Part shown: one piece after another, positions 57,457 to 64,000 of the stretch
Layout of the letters: every line of letters begins with the position of its first letter
Numbering within the stretch: the stretch's first letter is position 1
NCBI RefSeq assembly: GCF_001680005.1
Contig: NC_033560.1
Coordinates: forward strand, 561,501 to 625,500
Direction: 5' to 3'
DNA length: 64,000 nt
From: Plasmodium coatneyi
Lineage: Eukaryota; Apicomplexa; Aconoidasida; Haemosporida; Plasmodiidae
Notes under the pieces: model-generated
Told to the model about the DNA's origin: nothing
What the model saw: the letters and a program-made list of their open reading frames with translations, nothing else
The model's database searches: none
Made by a program: the position numbers and the translations under genes

Positions 57457-60400
57457 CGTAAAATTTGAGGAAGTTTTTTTCATTATTTTTTTTTGTGTAT
57501 TTTTATGCATCGTAAAATTGAACTTCGCATTATGTTGTACCATCTTATCTTTCACATTTCCCATGCACCATGCTTCAAAAGGGGATACATGTTAACACGA
57601 CATTTGTTAACATGTGAATACTATATCTTCACACATCTTTGCATGGAAAAAGATGCGTGTACTTACGTGCGTTGCACATATGTAGTTATCCTTTTTGCAC
57701 CTCAAATGAAGCTTTTATTTTCTCCCTTTAATCAGCAAAAAGGTGCCAACGAATATTTTAAATAAACTCATATTTATTTGGACCATTTTGGCAGCACGCC
57801 CATTTGTATACTTTTGCATATCCTCATGAATATGTGCATACGTGCACATATCTGTGTGTGGATTATTCCCCCCCTTAAACATATTATTTTTTTTAAACCT
57901 CGCTTAAATTTTCACATGATTGTGAGTACATTTTTTTCAAGGAAAATAAGTTGATCACATTTTATCCTCTCCTTGGCGGTAACCCACCAGGATTTAAAAC
58001 CTAGCTTACCTTATTAACAGTTCTACGTTCTGTTCGAACGTTTTATTAGCCAAGTTAATGTGAAGCACATCAAGGGAAAAGTGTCACGGAGCCCACATAG
58101 CATACGCCATTTCTTCTGTGTAAGAAGTTCCCCTTAATAGGAAGCGCCTCAAGTGTGTACTTTTAAAGTCTCCACCTTAAGTATTATATGTGAGAAGCAT
58201 TCGCAATGCGTTCATTTGTAAAAATTAAAGTGTATCCCCGGCATTAGTAAAACACTGTTAAATGTTTTTTTGGGGGAATGCCTACTAGAACATCGGAACA
58301 GTTCACTCTCCTTACGGACATGATACATACTCCATTAATATGCACCCTTTTGCGCATCGCATAGGGAAAAGGGCTTTCCACTCCAACAATTCATGTGCTT
58401 CGAAATTATTATGTTCCCATTCATTGATATGGATAGGAGTGCACCTCTCCTTTGCTAGTCTCTTTACATTCTTTTCGTTCTAGGAAAAAGCGATCAAAAA
58501 GGGGGATAAGAAACATCTCTTATGAGTGTATTTTGTGAAGCAGAACAAAAAAAAAAAATAAATAAATAAAATAAAATAAAATAAGAAAAACTTAGCCGAT
58601 GTTCTAACTGTCAACCATTGCACAGCTCGCGCAGGTTTTATCCGCTCGGGGCTTGCAGGGCCAAAGTTCGCATGCGTGTCTGCCATTTGCTTATAATGAC
58701 ACCCTTCGCTCAAGCGCACTATGCCTTTCGCTGTAACTTATTTGATCAGCAGGGCCAATTCACAGTTCGCCAATCATTGTTTGCAGTTCGCGCGGCTAAC
58801 GAATGGCCCTTTACTTCATCCGCGCGAGGTGCTTATCGATTGCGTAAAAAGAAAAAAAGGAAAAAAAAAACAAGTGTGGTGTAATTGGAACATAGGGAAA
58901 TGTGGCCTTTTCCAGTTCATATCTCACAAATGCGTCCCGATTTGCTCTCGCCTAATAGTTCAGGGTTTGAAGAGCACCTACACGATTGATAATTCAGTGG
59001 CAAAGAGGTGTGCACTATAAAAGGGGGGGGAGAGGGAACAATTAGTGGGGACAATTTCAGTGAACAGTTTTTCCACTGCATGCCATTTATTTTTTCCTCA
59101 TACGTGTTCTGCAATGTCGGGGAAGTTTTGTAGCACCCTATTATGCTATGTATATATTTTTTTTAATGTTCCCATTAAACTGTATGCTTGTAACCGTTTG
59201 ATGCCGTGATTGGTCGCCAGCTCTTAGGAGTTAAGGCGTGCATTACATGTGGTGCATCATGGGAATAGCGGGGTAGGTAATGGAGCAGAGGCATCTTCAA
59301 GATGCGGGTCTTACTAGAATGAGGCTTAATTTAGTGGATCTCACTCTGGTGGATCTTAACTTGGCCGGAAAGGAAAAATAAAAAAAAAAACCCTGCACCA
59401 CACATTTGGAAAAATTAAACGTTAAAGTTATTCACACCCATTTGGTCCAAGTAGCAAAATGGAAAAAAACTTTTCAATTCTAAAAGAAAAAAAAAAATAT
59501 AGAATAAACAAACATTTTATTCTGTAAGGGCGAAATGCCCAAAATTGAAGGAAAAAAAAAAGAAAAACGCATTTACACATGACAAAGGTGATAAATATAA
59601 AGGAACCATGAAGGGGGTTAAAATTCTTTCTCCTTTATTGTTATAAGCATGTGAAACTGTCCCACCTCGGTTGCAAAAGCACCAATGCGTGAAATGATTA
59701 CGATTTGTAGGGAAAATGGTTGCATAGTATCGACACGCGTTCAAATGTTCGCATATGTGTATATACATATATATATATGTGTGTGTGTAATACATGTATT
59801 TACCTACCCCAAATGGCGGTTAACTCCGCTTCGATCTGGAGTAGGCGCAACTGGTGTGGGATGCACGCACATGTCGCTTGTGCATGCACACCTACATTAG
59901 CAGCAGAACGGAAAAATTAAAATACGTCTTCCATGTACGGTTCTACGATAAAGATTATTTGCAGGATAAATGAGAGTATGCTTTGGTGAAGAAGTGTAGA
60001 CCTCCTTTAGTGCGCAAAAGGTTGATTACCTCTCTTCCCTGTCATTTTATTTCACATAATATACCTAGGTACATAAGTGTTACTGCACACATGTATTGCT
60101 GCTAATTTAATTGCATCGTAACTGATACTGAGGTGTATTCCTTCCCTGTGTGTTCAAGTATCATTTCCGTCATTTATGTAATAAGAAAAGGAACCCATCC
60201 CCAAAGAGGTATTTTTCTACCTCCCAAAATTGACCCCGCAACAGTGTGTAAGTAACGGAAAACGTTTTTCATATTTCAATTTCGACGTATCCTTTCACAG
60301 AGTTACATTTGAGTAAAGTGGACAAGTGCCTACATTGATGTTTTCCACAGCACATACGTAGAAGTATGGATAGGGGTGCACCGCCCATTTCTATTTATAG

Positions 60401-61416
60401 GGAAAATTGCTTGTTACAGAATTGATGCTGTTTGATGCGAAGTAAGCATGCCGGGGGGGGATGAATTACAGATACATCCATAAATGCGCATTCTCGTTGG
60501 TACACACATGTGTATGCTCGGGTAAGAGCTTTCATTTTATTTTATTTTTCTCTTGCGAAGTAGATAAAACTGCGTGAAGTTATATATTTTTATGCAAACA
60601 CTATCTTTTTTGGAGCTCCCCAAAATATAATCTCGCTGATGTTGCTGCAAGGAGTCTTGCTACACATTTATCCAATTGCACAAATGGGAAAAAAGATGCG
60701 TTCTCTATAATGTAACAGTGAAACCGCGCGAACATTGAATAGTATGTTAGCGAAAAAGGGGAATATGTATTTTTGTTCTTTCTTTTCCCCCATATATGCA
60801 CCTTAAGTAGGCATTTTTATTTTATTTTATTTTTTTTTTGTGATCCACATTCTACGACTTTTGGCACTATTGTAAGTTAACGCACGGTTATGATGAATTC
60901 CCTTTTTGTGCGTGTCCTGCAGAAGGGACAGGCGGGGGGAATGGATACAGTTAGGGAAGACCAAAGGTACCTTTTTTTTGTGTTTGTGTGCGGCACCATA
61001 ATTGGTTTTCCCATTCTTTCATATACATTTTGCATGATGGACATTTTTTGTTGCATTTTGCGCATATATCCAAATATATATTCCACATGGCAAATATTGC
61101 AAGTGTTTTTGAAAATCCATTTATGTCATGTAGTGGGAAGGGGAAATCATAACGCATAAATAACGCATAAATAACGCGTAAATAACGCATAAAAAATGCA
61201 CTTAACATTCTTGCACAAATATTTTACGTGCAACATTCACCCTTTTTCCATGCGTCAATAAGTGTGTGTTTTGTTTTTATTATTTATTTAGCATATAACC
61301 GTGCCATTGCGTTAAATTTTTTTTTTTTTTTTTTTTTTTTTTCATTCCTTTACATAAGGAAATGTGAGTATAAATGTGATTGTTATGGTTTCTGTGTGCG
61401 CACATATATTTTTAGT
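57457..61416. other. Long AT-rich region after IMP4 without recognised protein genes
   Basis: About 4 kb with only short frames. It contains AT-pentamer repeats at 58558-58584, a G+C-richer stretch at about 58611-58830 with repeated CAGTTCGC-like words, a TGTGCATGCACA palindrome at 59879-59890, and an 11-bp tandem repeat at 61151-61194. No tRNA, rRNA or snRNA is recognised. Synteny with the conserved block appears to end here. Confidence 0.5.
61151..61194. repeat. Four-copy 11-bp tandem repeat
   Basis: Four direct copies of aacgcataaat (the third has G for A and the last ends in AAAA) occupy 44 bp of intergenic DNA, about 230 bp before the first G+C-rich element. Confidence 0.9.
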
Positions 61417-61581
61417 GATATCTGCTCAGCGGGCAAGGCCTGTGGATCTTGATATGAACACTCAACGGTTCGATTCCTCGGAAACGGATCTTGGGGAGTT
61501 GGGAGTTCATAGATAGAAAGGAAACACGCCAAACCCGACCCACTGGCACTCCCTTCGGGGAAAGGTTCACACCACCACCAC
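61417..61581 (+). ncRNA. Candidate Pol III-type ncRNA, RUF6-like (possibly degenerate)
   Basis: A G+C-rich island in very AT-rich DNA. It holds an A-box-like CTGCTCAGCGGG at 61422-61433 and a perfect B box GGTTCGATTCC at 61467-61477, about 45 bp apart. Near the end is CCCTTCGGGGAAAGG, which matches a motif at the end of the element at 62295. Only a weak terminal pairing (GTGA with TCAC) is seen, and no T4 or longer terminator follows closely. It cannot fold as a normal tRNA because the T stem is too short. Confidence 0.4.
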
Positions 61582-61586
61582 TTATT

Positions 61587-61668
61587 TATATATATATATT
61601 GTGTACTTATTATATATATATACATATGTAACATATACATATATATATATGTATATACATATGTTCAC

Positions 61669-61701
<33 letters not shown>

Positions 61702-61711
61702 GTATATCTAC
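61587..61711. repeat. TA/ATATGT microsatellite
   Basis: A simple-sequence tract of alternating TA with ATATGT interruptions lies directly after the first G+C-rich element. Confidence 0.9.
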
Positions 61712-62294
61712 CTTTACGCAGTTTTTTTTTTTTTTTTTCAAAACAGAAGAAGAGGAAGGAATGAGGCGCACATGATAATGTTGTTGCAATAAGGATAAGC
61801 ATAAAATGTTAAGGAAAGGATCATATACATATGAACTTTTCTTTCAGTTTGTAGTAGTATTATATTATATTTTTTCCGCAAATTTTGGGAGGTGAATATA
61901 CTTTTTTTTTTTTTCCATGATGTGCGCATGCCTTTTCTCATCATATGCGCTCAGGATATGGCAAGTTGGGACGTTGGGTTATAGGCAAGATGGGTCATCA
62001 GCAAGTTTGCACAGCAGGAACTTGCAATTCTCAATGGGTTCTTTATCAATACAAATATGTGTGCAATTTTTTTTTTTTTGAAATGGTTGAAAAGGTTGAA
62101 AATCCATAATGCGATGGAACATGCTGAAAAAAGGGGGAAGATAGAGGAATTTTTTTTTTTGTTTTTTTTTTGAACTTATTTTATTTTATTTTATTTTATT
62201 TTTTTATTTTTTTTTACATTCCCCGTATTATATATATATCAATGCACCCCATGTTTATACATATATACACTCTTTTGATAACAGTAATAATTTT
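61712..62294. other. AT-rich spacer between the two Pol III-type elements
   Basis: Contains T runs near 61721-61738 and 61902-61914 and a TTTTA repeat at 62177-62206. No gene is seen. Confidence 0.5.
62177..62206. repeat. TTTTA pentanucleotide repeat
   Basis: About six copies of a TTTTA unit lie about 90 bp upstream of the second Pol III-type element. It is ordinary simple sequence. Confidence 0.85.
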
Positions 62295-62478
62295 GCAGTC
62301 GGCAATAGCTCGGTGGTGATGCACTGATACTTCAAAGTGGGTCGATGAAGGTTCGATACCCAACAATTCTCTCGAACTCGGAGATCGCACGGAGAGGGAG
62401 GGGTCTGTGTTCTAATTCCTGAACTTCGGCGGGGCTCCTGTCCTACCCCTTCGCGGAAGGCCGACTGTGCTTTTTTTT
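62295..62478 (+). ncRNA. Candidate RUF6-like Pol III noncoding RNA
   Basis: A roughly 176-nt G+C-rich element in AT-rich DNA. The 5' end CAGTCGGC (62296-62303) is the exact reverse complement of GCCGACTG (62460-62467), forming an 8-bp closing stem. Internal type 2 promoter signals are present: an A box TAGCTCGGTGG at 62306-62316 and a perfect B box GGTTCGATACC at 62350-62360, 44 bp apart. Eight T residues (62471-62478) directly after the stem form a Pol III terminator. A TGGGT/ACCCA pairing and a CCTTC/GAAGG hairpin are also possible. It is too long and lacks the T-stem of a tRNA. P. falciparum RUF6 RNAs are similar Pol III transcripts beside central var genes; this one lies 1.3 kb before a kir gene. 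Confidence 0.6.
62471..62478 (+). terminator. T8 Pol III-type terminator
   Basis: Eight consecutive T residues directly follow the 3' strand of the closing stem plus TGC. Runs of four or more T on the coding strand end Pol III transcription. T runs are common in this genome, so position rather than presence is the argument. Confidence 0.5.
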
Positions 62479-62556
62479 CCTTTTTCCCTTTTTTTAATAT
62501 ATTTTTTTCCCCCTTTTTTTTTTCTTTTCTTTTTTTCTGTTTTTTCTTTTTTTTAT

Positions 62557-62593
62557 TACACCCTCCGGGTGTACTTCCGCCCAAGGGGCGGAA
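62557..62593. other. Two adjacent perfect hairpins
   Basis: TACACCC-TCC-GGGTGTA (62557-62573, 7-bp stem, 3-nt loop) is followed one base later by TTCCGCCC-AAG-GGGCGGAA (62575-62593, 8-bp stem, 3-nt loop). Both are perfect and flanked by a T-rich tract on the left. They could be RNA terminators, processing signals or DNA cruciforms. Confidence 0.75.
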
Positions 62594-62923
62594 TATACTT
62601 CCTTTGGTTTTCTTCCACCTAACACCATCCATAACAACCTTCCTTACACCCCTACTTCTCCCAATCTGCTTTCAAAGTCCTTCCAACCCTTTTTATGTTA
62701 TGTAATTTATGCAGAAAAAAAACGAAATAAGAAACAAGAAAAGTGTACAAACTGATAAAGTATAATCTACATTAAGAAAGGGGATAGAAGGAGGAGTGAA
62801 GAAGTTTAATATGCACATCTCCCATATGAATAAGGTATTCATAATATATATTCATAATGGGAAAAAGGGAAAAAATATAAAGGAGGAAAAAGTTATTTTT
62901 ATTACACCATCATAAATGTACAT

Positions 62924-63074
62924 GAAAAAAAAAGAAGGAATAAGAAGGAATGAAGGAATAAGAACGAAAAAAGGAATAAGGAAGGAAAGGAGGAAGGAGG
63001 AAGAAAGGAGGTCTAAGGAAGGAAAAAAAAAAAAAGAAGCAAGGAGAAAAAAGGAAAGGGGGAGGGAGAAGAAC
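62924..63074 (+). repeat. Polypurine (G/A) tract
   Basis: About 150 bp almost wholly of A and G, with repeated GGAAGGA, GGAATAAG and AAAGGAGG words. Such mirror-like purine tracts can form triplex DNA. It lies about 740 bp upstream of the kir start codon. Confidence 0.8.
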
Positions 63075-63816
63075 AATTATTATAACTATTGAAAACAATT
63101 ATAAACATTGCAAAGAAGAGAGGGGGGGAAGGAAGTTTTATGCTCATATGCACAATACATAATAGTAGTAGAAGGAGAGGAATGATATAAATAATAATAA
63201 TAAATAATAATAGTAATAATGTCATATTCCTAAACGAATAAACATATACACAGAATGTGTGCACGCAAAAAAAAAAAAAAAATATACTGTATAGAATAAA
63301 AGAATACATGAATAGAAAGAATTCATACACAAAATTTCGACCTCCTCCTTCATTATTTTCTTATTTTCTGCTTACTTACTCTTAATATTTCCCCCTTAAT
63401 TATATACGCATGTACGATGATTTGTAGTATGTATATTATGACCATTATGTAAAAGCTGAAAAATATATATATAATATAAGGGAATAATGAAAAAAATTTA
63501 ATATGTGTATCTGCATAACAATTTTATAGTGTGAAGAGATCTTACATGTATAGTTATATTCCCTTCATGAATAAATAAAGAGGAAGAGAAGAAACACAAC
63601 CTTTAAAAATAAGTTCCCACACATATATAAACCCTCAAAATATAAATGCATGAATAATTTCTAACATGAATTCATTATATACCCACAGGAAAAATATACA
63701 AATGTATATAAGGAACAATGGTAAAAGATAATACAAAGTTCATTTATTTTCAATAAAAAAATAGGTGTATTCATGAATACATATATATTTTCTCTGCCCT
63801 ATTACATCCATAGAAG

Positions 63817-64000
63817 ATGGACCAGCAGTGCAGTATGGATGACTTACCCTCCAGAAAAGTATATGCAGCATTACAAAAGAACAATGACAATCATGAATGT
63901 AAAGATAGCAATTTCGGGCCAGAGGAAATGGGGAATATTCTAAAAGATAAAGTGAAGATGGCTTACGAATGTGTAGATTGTGGAACTAAAATTACGGAGG
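63817..64000 (+). CDS. KIR/PIR-superfamily variant antigen, 5' part
   Basis: From the ATG at 63817 the frame is open to the window edge (61 codons). The sequence contains CSMDDLPSRKVYAALQ, then C residues in the spacing HECKDSN and YECVDCGTK. The Cys-x-x-x-x-LPS-x-x-x-Y pattern is the start of the vir/kir/cyir (PIR) family. KIR proteins of P. knowlesi and P. coatneyi are predicted on the infected red cell surface and vary antigenically. In these species kir genes lie inside chromosomes, not only near telomeres, which fits the preceding core genes. A GT donor is not reached, so later exons lie outside the window. Confidence 0.75.
   Translation, partial: MDQQCSMDDLPSRKVYAALQKNNDNHECKDSNFGPEEMGNILKDKVKMAYECVDCGTKITE

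Larger units (their letters stand above)
62479..63816. other. kir upstream region
   Basis: Carries T-rich DNA, two adjacent perfect hairpins (62557-62593), a purine-rich tract (62924-63074), AATAAT repeats near 63186-63220 and then AT-rich DNA up to the kir start codon. No other gene is seen. The kir promoter should lie in the last kilobase. Confidence 0.55.

Noticed and set aside
58558..58584. AATAA/AAATA repeat as a polyadenylation cluster
   Set aside because: Simple sequence with no upstream gene close enough; Plasmodium poly(A) signals are poorly defined.
61417..61490. tRNA gene at the first A/B-box element
   Set aside because: The B box is perfect but no cloverleaf forms, and the G+C-rich region continues about 100 bases past tRNA length.
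62295..62370. tRNA gene at the A/B-box element
   Set aside because: The A and B boxes are good, but the T stem is only two to three pairs and no acceptor stem closes within tRNA length. The closing stem lies about 170 bases apart.
62255..62632. Minus-strand 125-codon frame
   Set aside because: It runs antisense over the ncRNA candidate and hairpins, and its middle is poly-Lys from T-rich DNA. Composition is not protein-like.

Overview
The window looks like a core chromosome segment of a simian or vivax-group malaria parasite (Plasmodium), most likely P. knowlesi or its close relative P. coatneyi. This rests on intermediate G+C coding sequence inside AT-rich intergenic DNA full of poly(A)/poly(T) tracts, short 80-270 bp GT-AG introns with pyrimidine-rich acceptors, asparagine/lysine/acidic low-complexity inserts, recognisable Plasmodium orthologues, and the first exon of a KIR/PIR-type variant antigen gene at the right edge. 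As far as I can recall, the gene order (HSP70-1, CPSF2, a Brix gene, PLP5, a RAP protein, PLP4, ..., LSM3, SWR1-type helicase) runs parallel to a block of P. falciparum chromosome 8, read in descending order. No database was consulted.

Layout. 1-16 kb, plus strand: phosphatidylglycerophosphate synthase, a four-exon secretory or apicoplast-type protein with a PYM-like motif, a four-exon SWR1/SRCAP-type Snf2 ATPase, and the four-exon U6 snRNA protein LSm3. 16-28 kb, plus strand: a 17-exon gene that I identify as the axonemal protein CFAP70, a NUS1/NgBR-like cis-prenyltransferase subunit, and a tandem ubiquitin-like protein. 29-43.4 kb, minus strand: a 13-exon RMND1/DUF155 protein, perforin-like protein 4, a RAP-domain organelle protein, perforin-like protein 5, and the Brix protein PPAN/SSF1. 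44.6-49 kb, plus strand: the five-exon polyadenylation factor CPSF2. 50.3-52.4 kb, minus strand: cytosolic HSP70-1 with a G-box-rich upstream region. 55.6-57.5 kb, plus strand: two doubtful small ORFs, then the U3 processome protein IMP4.

From 57.5 kb the conserved block ends. About 6.3 kb of AT-rich DNA without protein genes follows. It contains two short G+C-rich elements with tRNA-like A and B boxes. The second (62295-62478) has a closed terminal stem and a T8 terminator, so it reads as a Pol III transcript. It is followed by paired perfect hairpins, a polypurine tract and then the kir gene. This resembles the RUF6 RNAs that sit beside central var genes in P. falciparum and is the most interesting observation in the window.

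Several genes serve shared processes. PPAN and IMP4 act in ribosome assembly, LSm3 and CPSF2 in mRNA processing, and PLP4/PLP5 in mosquito-stage membrane disruption. CFAP70 belongs to the male-gamete axoneme. PGS1, the RAP protein and possibly RMND1 belong to the mitochondrion.
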